From Pseudooceanicola algae (lineage in GTDB: Bacteria > Pseudomonadota > Alphaproteobacteria > Rhodobacterales > Rhodobacteraceae), in the NCBI RefSeq assembly GCF_003590145.2, contig NZ_CP060436.1, positions 1,894,001 through 1,958,000 of the forward strand: a stretch of DNA of 64,000 bases. Reading direction: 5' to 3'. This document shows, in pieces, positions 1 through 9,504 of the stretch. Position 1 is the first letter of the stretch. Each line of letters opens with the position of its first letter. The position numbers were made by a program, and so were the translations under genes. The notes beneath the pieces were generated by a model that was not told where the DNA came from, made no database searches, and worked only from the letters and a program-made list of their open reading frames with translations.

Positions 1-885
1 TCAGCCCTCCATATCGAAGACGTCGCGCAGACCGTCGCCCAGCAGGTTGAACCCAAGCGTCACGTAGAAGATCACGCCCCCGGGGCAGAGCACCTCCCAC
101 CAGAAATCCGGCATGAACTGGCGCCCGTCGGCCACCATCGAACCAAGGTCCGGCGTCGGCGGCTTGACCCCGAAACCAAGGAAGCTGAGCGTCGCGCCGA
201 ACAGGATCACGAAGGCAGCGTCCAGCGTCGTCTTGACGGAAATCACCGAAACGCAATTGGGCAGGATCTCGCGGAACAGGATGTGCATCGGTCCGGCGCC
301 CGCGATGCGGGCCGCTTCGATGTAGTCTTCCGAGGCGATGGATTTCGACACCGCGTAGATCAGCCGGGCGTGCCAGGTCCACCACAGCAGGGTGATGGCG
401 ATCATCGCGTTGGCCAGCGTCGGCTCCAGCAGGTTGGAGACGGCCAGCGCCATGACCAGCGGCGGCATGGCCAGCATCACGTTGGTCAGCCCGGTGATCA
501 GCCGCTCGGTCCAGCCGCCGAAATAGCCCGCGATCAGGCCCAGCACCGTCCCCACGGGCACCGAGATGCCCAGCACCCCGAGGACCAGCAAAAGAGAGAC
601 CCGCAGCCCGAAGACCGCCCGGGAAAAGATGTCGCGGCCGACCTTGTCGGTGCCGAACCAATGGGTCGCATCGGGCGGCAGGTGGCGGGCGCGAAAGTTG
701 ACCACGGCGCCGACATCCTGCGGGTGCGGGGTGACAAAGGGGGCAAGGATCGCGAAAAGGATCGCGGACAGGACGATCAGGCTGCCGATCACCGCCGCCG
801 GGTTGCGGCTGAAGCGGTACCAGGTCATGTAGCCGGCGCTCAGCTCCTTGTTGGCTCCGTCCAGAGCCATGTTAATCTCGGACAT
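1..885 (-). CDS. ABC transporter permease, DppC/OppC type
   Basis: This is an inner-membrane permease of a peptide/nickel/opine-type importer. The 294-residue protein has the family's N-terminal extension and first membrane segment (about residues 30-52), a periplasmic stretch containing HWFGTDKVGRDIFSR, and five further helices. The cytoplasmic EAA loop that contacts the ATPase is visible as EDYIEAARIAGAG followed by FREILPN. The stop codon occupies the first bases of the window. The start codon overlaps the stop of the upstream DppB-type gene by one base, so the two are translationally coupled. The binding protein and ATPases are not in the window and probably lie to the left. The substrate cannot be inferred. 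Confidence 0.93.
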   Translation of the reverse strand: MSEINMALDGANKELSAGYMTWYRFSRNPAAVIGSLIVLSAILFAILAPFVTPHPQDVGAVVNFRARHLPPDATHWFGTDKVGRDIFSRAVFGLRVSLLLVLGVLGISVPVGTVLGLIAGYFGGWTERLITGLTNVMLAMPPLVMALAVSNLLEPTLANAMIAITLLWWTWHARLIYAVSKSIASEDYIEAARIAGAGPMHILFREILPNCVSVISVKTTLDAAFVILFGATLSFLGFGVKPPTPDLGSMVADGRQFMPDFWWEVLCPGGVIFYVTLGFNLLGDGLRDVFDMEG

Positions 886-1913
886 CAGCTGGCCTCCTTT
901 CGGCGCATGCGGGGATCAAGGATCGAGATCAGGATGTCGACCACCAGGTTGGCGGCGATGAAGAACAGGCCGGAAACCAGCACCACGGCCGTGACCGCGT
1001 TCAGGTCCTTCTGCAGGATCGCGTTCAGCCCGTAAGAGGCGAACCCACCCCAGGAAAAGACCATCTCGATCACGAAGGCATTGCCGATCAGCGAGGCGAA
1101 CTCGAGCCCCATGATCGTCAGCGGCGCGATCGACGACAGCTTCAGCAGGTAGCGGAAGATGATCACCCGTTCGGGCACGCCGAAGCTTTGCAGGGTCAGG
1201 ACGTGGTCCTTGCGGCGGTTCTCCAGCATGGCAGAGCGTGTGATGCGGGTGATCTGCCCGATCCCGGCCATCGCCAAAGCAATGGCAGGCAGCGCCAGGT
1301 GCTGAAGCGCACTGACAAAGACGTCGAACCGCCCGGCCAGCAGCGAATCCACCAGCATCAGCCCCGTCGGCCCGCCCGAAAACTGCAAGGCGTGGTCCAT
1401 CCGCCCGATGATCGGCCAGTCGCCGAAGTGACGCGCGGCCACCAGTTGCAGCGAGATGGCAAAGAGGAAGCTGGGGATCGTCACGCCGATCAGCGACACC
1501 AGCCGCCCGACGTGATCGACCCAGCCATCACGGAAATGCGCCGTCATGACCCCCAGCGGGATGGCCACGGCGAACATGATGATCACCGCCACCAGCACCA
1601 GCTCGACCGTGGCGGGGACCGTCTGGCCCAGGTCCGCCGTCACCGGGCGCTGCGACATCAGGGACATGCCGAGGTCGCCGCGGATGGCACCGCTCATGTA
1701 GGACAGGTACTGCACCCCCAGGGACTGATCGAGGCCCATCTGGGTGCGCAGGGCGCCCACCTGTTCCGGCGTCGCAGTCGGCCCCAGGGCCATACGCGCC
1801 GGATCGCCCGGAACCACGCGTGCCAGCACGAAGATCATGATCGACAGCACGATCATGACCAGCAGGAACGTGCCAAGCCGCGTCAGGATTGCAAGAAACG
1901 GATTTTGCTGCAT
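885..1913 (-). CDS. ABC transporter permease, DppB/OppB type
   Basis: This is the partner permease of the same peptide/opine-type importer; 342 residues is typical for DppB. The N-terminal helix (about residues 10-32) is followed by the family motif VVPGDPARMALGP and a later set of five helices. An EAA-like loop is seen around LTLQSFGVPERVIIFRYLLKLS. The gene is first in transcription order within the window, and its start is 112 bp from the divergent LuxR-like regulator, so the shared gap (1914-2025) probably holds promoters for both. The ribosome-binding site before the ATG is weak. Confidence 0.92.
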   Translation of the reverse strand: MQQNPFLAILTRLGTFLLVMIVLSIMIFVLARVVPGDPARMALGPTATPEQVGALRTQMGLDQSLGVQYLSYMSGAIRGDLGMSLMSQRPVTADLGQTVPATVELVLVAVIIMFAVAIPLGVMTAHFRDGWVDHVGRLVSLIGVTIPSFLFAISLQLVAARHFGDWPIIGRMDHALQFSGGPTGLMLVDSLLAGRFDVFVSALQHLALPAIALAMAGIGQITRITRSAMLENRRKDHVLTLQSFGVPERVIIFRYLLKLSSIAPLTIMGLEFASLIGNAFVIEMVFSWGGFASYGLNAILQKDLNAVTAVVLVSGLFFIAANLVVDILISILDPRMRRKEAS

Positions 1914-1990
1914 TGGCTGGAAACCCTTCGAGGTTGGTCGCTTTGCAACAGATTAATCCGCATCCCCGGGGGCTCGACAATTTGGGTATG

Positions 1991-2024
1991 GGATAGGTTT
2001 TTTGAAAAATGGTATAGGTTTTTT
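1991..2024. promoter_or_regulatory. direct repeat ATAGGTTTTTT, two copies 21 bp apart
   Basis: The 11-base word ATAGGTTTTTT occurs at 1993-2003 and again at 2014-2024. The spacing is exactly 21 bp, two helical turns, so both copies lie on the same DNA face. The second copy ends two bases before the ATG of the LuxR-like gene and contains its weak AGG ribosome-binding element. A regulator binding here would act on that gene directly and perhaps on the divergent permease operon. Confidence 0.5.
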
Positions 2025-2025
2025 C

Positions 2026-4446
2026 ATGACTTCTCCCCCCGCGCTTCTTCGCCCCCTTGGGCGCCCCCTTCTGGTTGACCGGATCCTGCGCGCCGCGCCC
2101 GGCAGCACGGTCTTCCTGCGCGCGCCCGCCGGGGCCGGCAAGTCGGTGCTGATGCATCAGGCCGCAGAGCGGGCCGGAGTCACGGTCTGCGACCTGCACC
2201 ACCCGCGCCTCAGCGACGTACAGGACGGCTGGCTGTTCTGGGACGTGCCGGGATCGGCCCGCACGGCGCGCCTGTCCGCGCAGGTCGCCGAGACGGTCGA
2301 GCATCTGGTGATCGCCCACCGCCCGGCGCAGAAGATCACCGGGCTGGCGCGGCGCATCCTGCACGGCGGCTCGGGGACGGTCGATGCCGATGCCCTTGGC
2401 CTGAGCGCCGCAGAGATCGGCACGCGCCTGCCCGCCGCTGTTACCCGCCGTCTGTGCCGGGAGTATGCGGGCTGGCCGGCCTTCCTGCCGCTTGCGGCCA
2501 TGCGCGCCCCCACCGCTGGCCCCACCCCCGACACGGACACGGACCTGGCCACCAGTTACGTCAGCGAAACCTTCCTGGCCCAGCTTTCGCCCGGCCCGAC
2601 GACCCGGCTGTCGCTCTGGCTGGAGGCCCCGGAGCCCGACCCGCGTCAGGACCCCGCCCAGGACTGGTGCGATGCCCTGCCCCCCTTTGTCCTTGCGGCG
2701 CCGGATCCGCAGTCCGACCTGTTCGCGGCCCTGCGCCGTGCGGTGGCGGCGCGGCTTGAGGGGTTCACCAACTCCGGCGCGGTGACCGAGGTCGCCCGTG
2801 CGCTGGAGGCCGCGCAGCGCCCCTTGGCGGCCATGGAACTGCTGCTGGATCACGGGCATGAATCCCATGCCGCGCAGGTGCTGGAGCGGTCCCGCGGGCT
2901 GGAGTTGATCTACGACACCAACCTCGAAGGGTTCAGCCATGCCGTGCTGCGCTTTTCACAGGAGATCATCGCCACCAACGAGACGGTCCTGTTTGCCATC
3001 ACCCGCACGCTGATGAAGCAGGGAGAATTCCAGCGGGTCCGGCATCTGGTGGTCAAGCACCTCGGCTCGGACTACCTCGACCCGCTCAAGGTGCTGTCAC
3101 GTGGCGCGCGCTTCAGCTTTGCGGCGCGGCGGTTTCGGCTGAACATGATGATCAGCGAAGACATGATGCCGTCGGATGCCATGATGCAGCGCCTTGGCGA
3201 ATTCATGGCCGATTACCCTGTGGGCGACGAACAGAAGTGGGCCGCCTTCTACAACGCCCTGCTGGAATTCGAGGTCCGGCGCCGCAACTTTCGCGCCGCA
3301 GAAGCCGCCGCCGCCCGGGCGCTGATCTACTTTCGCAAGATGGGCGGGCACCCGCTGCTGGAATTCTTCATCCACCTGCATCTTGCCGTGCTGCACCTGA
3401 CCAATGGCGACGCCCGTCTGGCCCGTCCGGCGGCCCGGGATGCGCGCTCGGGGCTGGAGCGCGTCACCCATCCGGTCGCGCAGGAATACCGGATGCTGCG
3501 CCTCATCGAGGCCGCCCTGGCCTATGAAGAAGGCCAGCCGCAACGCCTGGTCACCTTCCTGCAGGATGAATTCAACGACTTCGCAAGGGCCGAGATCTGG
3601 CCAAGCCTGTTTCACTTTGCCATCCGGTATGCCTCTCAGGTGGTGATGGACCAATACCCGGCCAGCATACGGCCCGGGTTCCTCGACGGTCTCTGGCTGC
3701 ATGTGGCCGAACGGATGAACCTGCTGCCCACGATCCAGATCCGTACCGCCACCGCCTATCAGAACGAAGGCCGGATCAGCGAGGCCGAGGTCACCCTTCA
3801 GGCCCTTGGCACCGCCCGCAACACCCCGGCCGAGGAGATGACGCCGGACGGGCTGTATCGCCTGGCGGACCGCGACGACATCGGTCTGGCCATGGCCCGC
3901 CTGCGCTGCAGCGTGCAGCATCCCGCCCCCGGGCCGCTGGTGGACCGGCAGATCGACGCGCTGGAAAGCAACCCGAAGATCACCCTGCGCGAGGCGATTG
4001 CCCTCAAGATCTGGCGGGCTCATCTGGCCCGAAAGCGCCGCGATACGGCAGCGGCGCGCACCCACCTGCAGGCCGCCTTCACCTCGGCTTCACGGCTGGG
4101 CTGCTTTGGGGTGCTGTCGGAACAGCGGATCTTTCTTGCGCCGCTGCTGCGCGAAGCCCGGATTCGCAATCACCTGGAGACACGGCCGGACATCCGGGCC
4201 ACGCTGACGATCTATACCGGCTCCATTTCCTCGCCCAATGCCAAGGCGCGCGCCGGCGGGCTGACCGAACGCGAGGCGCAGTTGCTGCACCTGATCGCCG
4301 GCGGACACCCCAACAAGCGGATCGCGCAAATGCTGCACATCGCGGAACCGACCGTGAAGTTTCACCTGTCGCGCCTCTATGCCAAGCTTGGCGCAAGCAA
4401 ACGCGCCGAGGCGATAAAGACGGCGCATGCGTTGGGGTGGCTTTGA
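2026..4446 (+). CDS. large ATP-binding LuxR-family regulator, MalT/LAL-like
   Basis: This is a cytoplasmic transcription activator of the signal-transduction ATPase class. From the ATG at 2026 it is 806 residues. A Walker A motif APAGAGKS sits at residues 33-40. A long middle region of helical repeats, TPR-like as in MalT, follows, and a C-terminal LuxR helix-turn-helix covers about the last 65 residues (GLTEREAQLLHLIAGG, then AEPTVKFHLSRLYAKLGA). An in-frame TTG at 2002 would add eight residues, but the ATG is preferred. The gene is divergent from the Dpp-type permeases, so it may control that transporter. The inducer is unknown. Confidence 0.85.
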   Translation: MTSPPALLRPLGRPLLVDRILRAAPGSTVFLRAPAGAGKSVLMHQAAERAGVTVCDLHHPRLSDVQDGWLFWDVPGSARTARLSAQVAETVEHLVIAHRPAQKITGLARRILHGGSGTVDADALGLSAAEIGTRLPAAVTRRLCREYAGWPAFLPLAAMRAPTAGPTPDTDTDLATSYVSETFLAQLSPGPTTRLSLWLEAPEPDPRQDPAQDWCDALPPFVLAAPDPQSDLFAALRRAVAARLEGFTNSGAVTEVARALEAAQRPLAAMELLLDHGHESHAAQVLERSRGLELIYDTNLEGFSHAVLRFSQEIIATNETVLFAITRTLMKQGEFQRVRHLVVKHLGSDYLDPLKVLSRGARFSFAARRFRLNMMISEDMMPSDAMMQRLGEFMADYPVGDEQKWAAFYNALLEFEVRRRNFRAAEAAAARALIYFRKMGGHPLLEFFIHLHLAVLHLTNGDARLARPAARDARSGLERVTHPVAQEYRMLRLIEAALAYEEGQPQRLVTFLQDEFNDFARAEIWPSLFHFAIRYASQVVMDQYPASIRPGFLDGLWLHVAERMNLLPTIQIRTATAYQNEGRISEAEVTLQALGTARNTPAEEMTPDGLYRLADRDDIGLAMARLRCSVQHPAPGPLVDRQIDALESNPKITLREAIALKIWRAHLARKRRDTAAARTHLQAAFTSASRLGCFGVLSEQRIFLAPLLREARIRNHLETRPDIRATLTIYTGSISSPNAKARAGGLTEREAQLLHLIAGGHPNKRIAQMLHIAEPTVKFHLSRLYAKLGASKRAEAIKTAHALGWL

Positions 4447-4624
4447 TGACGGGGTGGCCTTGGCAATGTCATCGTCACGGCCGGCCGACCGCACCAATCA
4501 GACGCCACCTTCGCAGCCGTTGGGGAAGCACAAAGGGCAACTGCGGCAAGGGTCACCGGGCGACCCCCACGTTCCCGCGGGCCACAGGGCACATCCTGGA
4601 GCCAACTGCGCGAGGGCCCTCAGA

Positions 4625-5167
4625 TTACTTGCCGGTGCTGGGCAGGATGAAACCTTGCGCCGGATAGACGCTGCCGTACTGGTTCGGAGTGCTTTCGAGA
4701 CGCACCTTGGACCAGTCGTTCTTTTCGGACACATCGATCACATCCATGGCGACCGAAATCTTGTTGCGCTCCCAATTGGCATGATCGACCCGGATTTCGC
4801 GGCTCGACTTGATGCTGGAGACGACAGCGACATGGCCCAGAGGCATCTTGTTGGTCGCCTTGAAGGCCATCACTGCGCCGACTTTCGGCGTCTGGGATTG
4901 CGGGAACCGACCACGGGCCTGCGACCACCAGGTACGGGCATCACCGTAGATATCGATACCGCTGATATTTCGCGCGAAGGGCACGCACCAGACCCGGCGA
5001 CCAGCAGCCTGGAGGTCATGCACCTGGGCAAAGGCGAATGCCGCACGGTCCGGATCAAGGCCGTCAGGGGAATCCATGGTCGTTTGCGAACAGGCCGCAG
5101 CGGTCAGAAGGAGTGCGCAGACGAATGGCAGTTTCAGCCAGGTCGCACGGGCGTGTTTCACGCTCAT
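4625..5167 (-). CDS. CHAP-domain lipoprotein, putative cell-wall amidase/peptidase
   Basis: This 180-residue protein has an N-terminal signal ending LLTAAACS. A lipobox-like cysteine at about residue 26 makes a lipoprotein plausible, though the -3 residue is not the usual leucine. The rest resembles a CHAP (cysteine, histidine-dependent amidohydrolase/peptidase) domain: the catalytic cysteine lies in WCVPFARNISG (C61), the histidine in GHVAVVSS (H112), and an Asn/Asp candidate in DHANW (N131). CHAP enzymes cleave peptidoglycan amide bonds. The gene stands alone between convergent LuxR and the glucan gene. The length suits a single CHAP domain with no separate binding module. Confidence 0.78.
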   Translation of the reverse strand: MSVKHARATWLKLPFVCALLLTAAACSQTTMDSPDGLDPDRAAFAFAQVHDLQAAGRRVWCVPFARNISGIDIYGDARTWWSQARGRFPQSQTPKVGAVMAFKATNKMPLGHVAVVSSIKSSREIRVDHANWERNKISVAMDVIDVSEKNDWSKVRLESTPNQYGSVYPAQGFILPSTGK

Positions 5168-5454
5168 TCGATCTCTCTAGTCCAGGTTGCAAACAGGCCC
5201 CTGTCCCGAGCGGCCCAAGCAGACCATCGGAGACTTCATGGTAAATTCAAAGTGCGTTGTTGGTGAACGGCAGATTTCCGCCGCCCGCTTTCGCGGCGCT
5301 TCCCGGATGCCAGGCAGATGCACAGAGGTTTGCTGAGGAAAGCCTGATTTCCCTCGTCGGCGACGGCCCGCGGCACGAGGCATCTTGAGAGGTTCAAATC
5401 CCCAAACGTGGGGTACGGCGCGGGGTATCAAGCAAGGGCGCGTCTGGGCGCTTC

Positions 5455-7068
5455 TTACGACTGGGTACCCAACAAGCTACGCAATTGGGAGGGAAAGAGC
5501 TGCATCATCCAGGTCTCTGTTCCCGCCTTGCCGTTGGCTTCGACATACATGCGCAGATCAATCGGCGTGTCGTCATCTTCGGCAACGTCGGAAAAATCCA
5601 GATCGAACATGGCCCGCCAATAGGTTTCGTCCACAACGTCATAGGCTGCGAGGTTTGCGATTGTTCCGCGCGACGCTGTCACGACGGGTTTGATCGTGGG
5701 ATCACGCTTCAGATCCTCGAAACCAAGATTGTCGAAGTCGCAGACGATCTTGACAACCCCTTCCGGGCGCGGCTGACCAGGGACGCCGCCCGCGCCGATA
5801 CGGGTAGAGGTAAACCGCGCGGCATTGGGTGTCACCGGCGCATCTTCGAACCACGTCAGCCGATAGTTGAAGGTATAGGCGTTGCCCTGCGTGGCCGCCT
5901 CTGCCGGGGTCCACATTGCAACAATGTTGTCATGGATTTCATCATTCGTGGACAGTTCTATCAGGGAAACAGAACCATCGCCCCAATCACCGATCGGTTC
6001 AATCCAGGCGGAGGCGCGCTTTTCGTAAAATACGCCATCGTCCTGGTAGTTTTCAAAATCGCGTTCGCGCTGCATCAAGCCGAAACCCTTGAGGCTCGGT
6101 GCATGAAAACTGTTCGCCATGGGGCGCGGCGGATTATTGAGTGGACGCCAGATCCGTTCGCCATTGGCCGTGTGGATTTCGAGCCCATCACTATCGTGGA
6201 CTTCAGGACGCCAGTCAGGCGCCGAATGGGCGTCTGGTTTCCCGAACCAGTACATCGAGGTGAGCGGTGCAACCCCTAGACGTTCGACATTGTCGCGCAG
6301 GAAGATATGGGCTTCGACATCCTGTGACGCCCCCTTTTCGGTCTGCACCGAGGCGATCTTGTATGCACCGGTGGCCCGCGGACTTTCCAGAAGCGCATAG
6401 GCGGTCAGCGCGCCGCCCTCGCCTTGCTCTAGCCAGAACCGGGTGAAGCGCGGAAACTCCTCCGGCCCGTCCGCAATCGCGGTATCAAGCGCCAGACCAC
6501 GCGCCGACAGGCCGAACTGCCCCGAATATCCGGAAGTTCGCCAATATGACGCGCCCAGGAAGGCCATCCAATCGTCCCCGCCGGGCTTGTCCTGCACGCG
6601 AAACCCGGCAAACCCTTCGGTTTGGTCCAGCGCCCGGGCCGGGTTTGCCTCAGGGATCTGGAAATAATCGACCGAGAAAGGCACTTCACGCGCCATGCCA
6701 TCGTTCAATGCATAAATATGCACGGGCTCCGGGAAATACATTCCGGGAAAGAAAAACTGGACGGGGGAAGATCCTTCTTCATTCCAAAGCGCGTGATCCT
6801 GCAGAAATGAAATCTGATTGTGCCGGTCATAATCGATTTGATCGAGCACCTCCCGGTCAGCGACGCGCATCGGCGTATAGGGTTCGCCGGCAAGCCCCTT
6901 TGCGGTATTTCGAAGCTGATCAAAGGAGAACGGCTTAGGCTGACCGAGATCAATGCCACCGGATTGTTCCGCCTGCTGCGCACGGGCCACTTCAGGTAGC
7001 AGAAAGAAAGCGCCCGCCCCAAGAGCGGAGGCAAGCGTTTCACGTCGGTTCAGGTGCGTCTTCGTCAT
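5455..7068 (-). CDS. Tat-exported periplasmic glucan biosynthesis protein, OpgG/OpgD family
   Basis: This family (MdoG/OpgG, OpgD) acts in the periplasm on osmoregulated glucan backbones. The start at 7068 is chosen because GGAG lies 8 nt upstream and a signal sequence with twin arginines (NRRETLASALGAG) follows, ending near VARAQQ; this gives 537 residues, normal for the family. The body shows family blocks such as PFSFDQLRNTAKGLAGEPY near the N-terminus of the mature protein and FHAPSLKGFGLMQRERDFENY in the middle. A twin-arginine signal is more typical of OpgD than OpgG. No opgH glycosyltransferase is nearby, but a cyclic glucan synthase lies 16 kb away. Third-position GC looks lower than in neighbours. 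Confidence 0.85.
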   Translation of the reverse strand: MTKTHLNRRETLASALGAGAFFLLPEVARAQQAEQSGGIDLGQPKPFSFDQLRNTAKGLAGEPYTPMRVADREVLDQIDYDRHNQISFLQDHALWNEEGSSPVQFFFPGMYFPEPVHIYALNDGMAREVPFSVDYFQIPEANPARALDQTEGFAGFRVQDKPGGDDWMAFLGASYWRTSGYSGQFGLSARGLALDTAIADGPEEFPRFTRFWLEQGEGGALTAYALLESPRATGAYKIASVQTEKGASQDVEAHIFLRDNVERLGVAPLTSMYWFGKPDAHSAPDWRPEVHDSDGLEIHTANGERIWRPLNNPPRPMANSFHAPSLKGFGLMQRERDFENYQDDGVFYEKRASAWIEPIGDWGDGSVSLIELSTNDEIHDNIVAMWTPAEAATQGNAYTFNYRLTWFEDAPVTPNAARFTSTRIGAGGVPGQPRPEGVVKIVCDFDNLGFEDLKRDPTIKPVVTASRGTIANLAAYDVVDETYWRAMFDLDFSDVAEDDDTPIDLRMYVEANGKAGTETWMMQLFPSQLRSLLGTQS

Positions 7069-7220
7069 CCAGACATCTCCAGCGTTTCTCTTTCCAGAGG
7101 AAGATGACCGTAACGGATAGGAATGCCAATTTCCCATCTCGCAGTCGGCAAAAGCATGCTGATCGCTACGAAATACCGCTGACGGCGGCGCCTGTTCCGC
7201 ACATTTCAGTCGTCCAAACG

Positions 7221-7337
7221 GCTTTGTTGCACACATCTTGGGAGGTCCATTTCCGACCGAATTTCCCGGTCGCCTGAAGCACAGGCTTCGGATTTGCCCC
7301 GCTTGCCCTCGGGGAGGTCCTTGGGGGGCTACATCTG
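7221..7337. mobile_element. possible IS-end remnant
   Basis: The stretch begins GGCTTTGTTGCACACATC, which resembles the terminal repeats of IS5-type elements in this group of bacteria, and continues as non-coding GC-rich sequence with short inverted repeats (GAAGC/GCTTC and CCCCG/CGGGG) up to the RidA stop. No transposase is present. It fills the gap between RidA and the OpgG/D-type gene. The call rests on terminal-sequence resemblance only. Confidence 0.3.
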
Positions 7338-7745
7338 TCATCCCGGAACGCTCACGACCATCTCGATCTCAAGCTGCAGGTCCGGGGATGCCAGCGCACT
7401 GACGCCGATGCCGGTCAGGCTGGGCTGCGCACCGGCCAGGAATGCGCCAAGTTGCGCCATGACCACCCCCTGCGTTTCCGCGCGCAGATCGGTCATGTAG
7501 ATACGCATCTGCACAATCTGCGCCGGTCCGGCCTGCAGCGCATCCAGCGCATGTGACAGATTTTCGATGACGACCCGGGTTTGCTCTGCCAGGTCAGCAG
7601 AGACCGCGCCGCCGTCGCGCTGCCAGGCAACCTGCCCGGACACAAAGGCCAACCGCCCCGGGCAAACCACCGAAATCTGGGAATAGCCCACAAGACCGGC
7701 ATCGGGCAGTGTGATCGGGTTCTGACGGGTAACGGGAACGTCCAT
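7338..7745 (-). CDS. RidA/YjgF/UK114 family protein
   Basis: A 135-residue single-domain Rid protein. Members hydrolyse reactive enamine/imine intermediates from PLP enzymes, or have unassigned roles in catabolic operons. Family features are visible: GYSQISVVCPGRLAFVSGQVA at the start, ENLSHALDALQAGPAQIVQMRIYMTD in the middle and a C-terminal LASPDLQLEIEMVVSVP. The glutamate in LQLEIE matches the usual position, but the typical substrate-binding arginine before it is replaced by LASPD, so it may not be a canonical RidA deaminase. AAGGA lies 8 nt before the ATG. It is divergent from a LysR regulator 114 bp away, which may control it. Confidence 0.88.
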   Translation of the reverse strand: MDVPVTRQNPITLPDAGLVGYSQISVVCPGRLAFVSGQVAWQRDGGAVSADLAEQTRVVIENLSHALDALQAGPAQIVQMRIYMTDLRAETQGVVMAQLGAFLAGAQPSLTGIGVSALASPDLQLEIEMVVSVPG

Positions 7746-7859
7746 TCTTGTTTTCCTTTTCTGAACACGGGCGATTGGAGATGAATGTCGCCTCAGGCCC
7801 CCTATCTAAGGACGTGTTCGACGAATGGAGTTCACCACCATGACGACCCACAGGCACCA

Positions 7860-8771
7860 ATGAACCGCCCTGCCCTGTCCGGAACGCAGGTTGATGAAAT
7901 GCTGACCTTCCTCGCCGTGGTCGAGGCCGGAAGCTTTGTTGCGGCGGGCCGTAGCCTCGGCCTGTCGCGCTCGGCCGCCGGCAAGGCCATCGCGCGGCTC
8001 GAGTCGCATTGCGGCGCCCGCCTGTTGAACCGCACCACCCGAACCCTGAGCCTGACGGAAGACGGGCGCCGGGTTCTCGCCCACGCCCTGACCTTGCGCG
8101 GGGCACTCGAGGCTGTCGGCAGCGACATCACGACGGGTGGCGGTGATCCGCGCGGAGAGCTGCGCATCAGCGCGCCCGATGCCCTGGGGCGACGGTTGAT
8201 ATTGCCGATTGTGGGCCGATTCCTGAAACAATGGCCGCAGGTGCAGGTCGAGATGAGCCTGTCGGACCGGATCACGGATATGGTGTCGGATGGGGCGGAC
8301 CTTGCCATCCGGATCAGGGTCAGCACCCCGAACCCGGGGCTGATCTGCCGGACGCTGCGAAAGGAACCATTGGTGCTATGCGCCAGTCCTGAATATCTGG
8401 ACCGGACCGAGGCCCCGACCCGTGTCGAACACCTCAGCCGCCACGACCTGCTGATCCACACCAGTCAGACCAGGCGACTGACCTGGAAGGTGCAGGAAAG
8501 CGACGGCACCTGGGTGCGTGTCACGGGGCGATCCCGTCTGCGGCTGGATTCCGGCGAAGCCCTGCGGGAGGCCGCCCTGTCCGGACTGGGTGTGGCCCTG
8601 TTGCCGACCAGTGTCGTTCATGGTGACCTTGACGCAGGCCAGTTACGGCGCGTCCTGCCTGACCACGACGCGGGATCGGTCGAGATCGTGGCGCTTTATC
8701 CGCACAAGCGATTGCTGGATGGAAAGGTCCGTCATTTCGTCGACATGCTCGCAGCCGACCTAGCGGACTGA
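7860..8771 (+). CDS. LysR-family transcriptional regulator
   Basis: A 303-residue regulator with an N-terminal winged helix-turn-helix (VDEMLTFLAVVEAGSFVAAG, then SRSAAGKAIARLE) and a C-terminal effector-binding domain (DLAIRIR, LGVALLPTSVVHGD). The start at 7860 sits in front of the HTH at the usual distance; the ribosome-binding site is weak (CAGG). The gene is divergent from the RidA gene, the classical arrangement for LysR control of a neighbour. Confidence 0.92.
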   Translation: MNRPALSGTQVDEMLTFLAVVEAGSFVAAGRSLGLSRSAAGKAIARLESHCGARLLNRTTRTLSLTEDGRRVLAHALTLRGALEAVGSDITTGGGDPRGELRISAPDALGRRLILPIVGRFLKQWPQVQVEMSLSDRITDMVSDGADLAIRIRVSTPNPGLICRTLRKEPLVLCASPEYLDRTEAPTRVEHLSRHDLLIHTSQTRRLTWKVQESDGTWVRVTGRSRLRLDSGEALREAALSGLGVALLPTSVVHGDLDAGQLRRVLPDHDAGSVEIVALYPHKRLLDGKVRHFVDMLAADLAD

Positions 8772-8778
8772 GGACCTT

Positions 8779-8801
8779 GGCAGGGGCAGGGGCAGGGGCA
8801 G
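8779..8801. repeat. GGCAGG tandem repeat, about 3.8 units
   Basis: Just after the LysR stop codon the 6-base unit GGCAGG is repeated nearly four times without error. It is intergenic, so copy-number change would not alter a protein. Confidence 0.8.
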
Positions 8802-9274
8802 ATCGCCATGCATGGACAAGGCTGCCCGGCAAGCTTCCCACCGCCGATAGCCGCCCCCCCTGAAAGTGAACGCGTCATGGAAAAGCTGGATGCCGGCACA
8901 ACAGGCCTCTGCCGGAAGGGCCCGGTCTTCTTGCGGCGACAGGATCGGCAGGCACCCCTTCGCAGACCATCAGGGCCGCGTAACCGGCGGTATCCTGAGG
9001 AAAGGCATGCTTGCTTGTGCCTGCCTTTGTCACAGGTGCATCTGCGGGCCGACAAGAGAGCGGTGAGGTTTCCGACCCGCCAAGGCCAGGTCACCACAGG
9101 CATGCACGCCCCTCGCATAAGAAACTGGAACGGACCTTCGTACACGCTAAAGTTGCAGGGCGGCCACCATGCCCGCGCAGCTTCCCGCGATGACGAAGAC
9201 ATCTAAAATCATTCAGGGCTCTTTCCGGTTGGACCGCGCAGCGTGGCGCGCGACGACATCCGTGGCGAGGTCTG

Positions 9275-9504
9275 TCTGACAGCGTGATTTCTCCGAAACG
9301 CGCCAGCAACAGGGCCCCGGCCTCGCCAAAGCTTTGGTCCAGCGCCGCGTTGACCGCCTGCTCGACCAGACAGGCCGGCGCGCCGTTGCGATTTCCGTCG
9401 GCGAACAGCGCGGGTTCTCCCAGGGCATTGCACAACTGGCGTTTCGAAACCTTGGACAGATCCGCCGACGGCCGTTTTTGCCCCCCGTCCTTCCCGTTGT
9501 CGGG
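9275..9504 (-). pseudogene. coding-like open frame without a start, possible gene remnant
   Basis: The gap from 8772 to 9514 has no convincing intact gene. On the minus strand one frame stays open from the end of the GntR gene and reads with coding-like composition (for example FADGNRNGAPACLVEQAVNA and FGEAGALLLARFGEITLSD) before degrading into arginine/cysteine-rich noise and a stop at 9091. No ATG or GTG starts it, only a TTG at 9435. It may be the remains of a small gene downstream of the GntR regulator. I recognise no family. The rest of the gap (8802-9200) shows nothing. Confidence 0.25.

Noticed and set aside
5389-5400. GGTTCAAATCC resembling a tRNA T-loop
   Set aside because: The flanking bases do not form a T-stem, and no anticodon or acceptor arm can be built around it.
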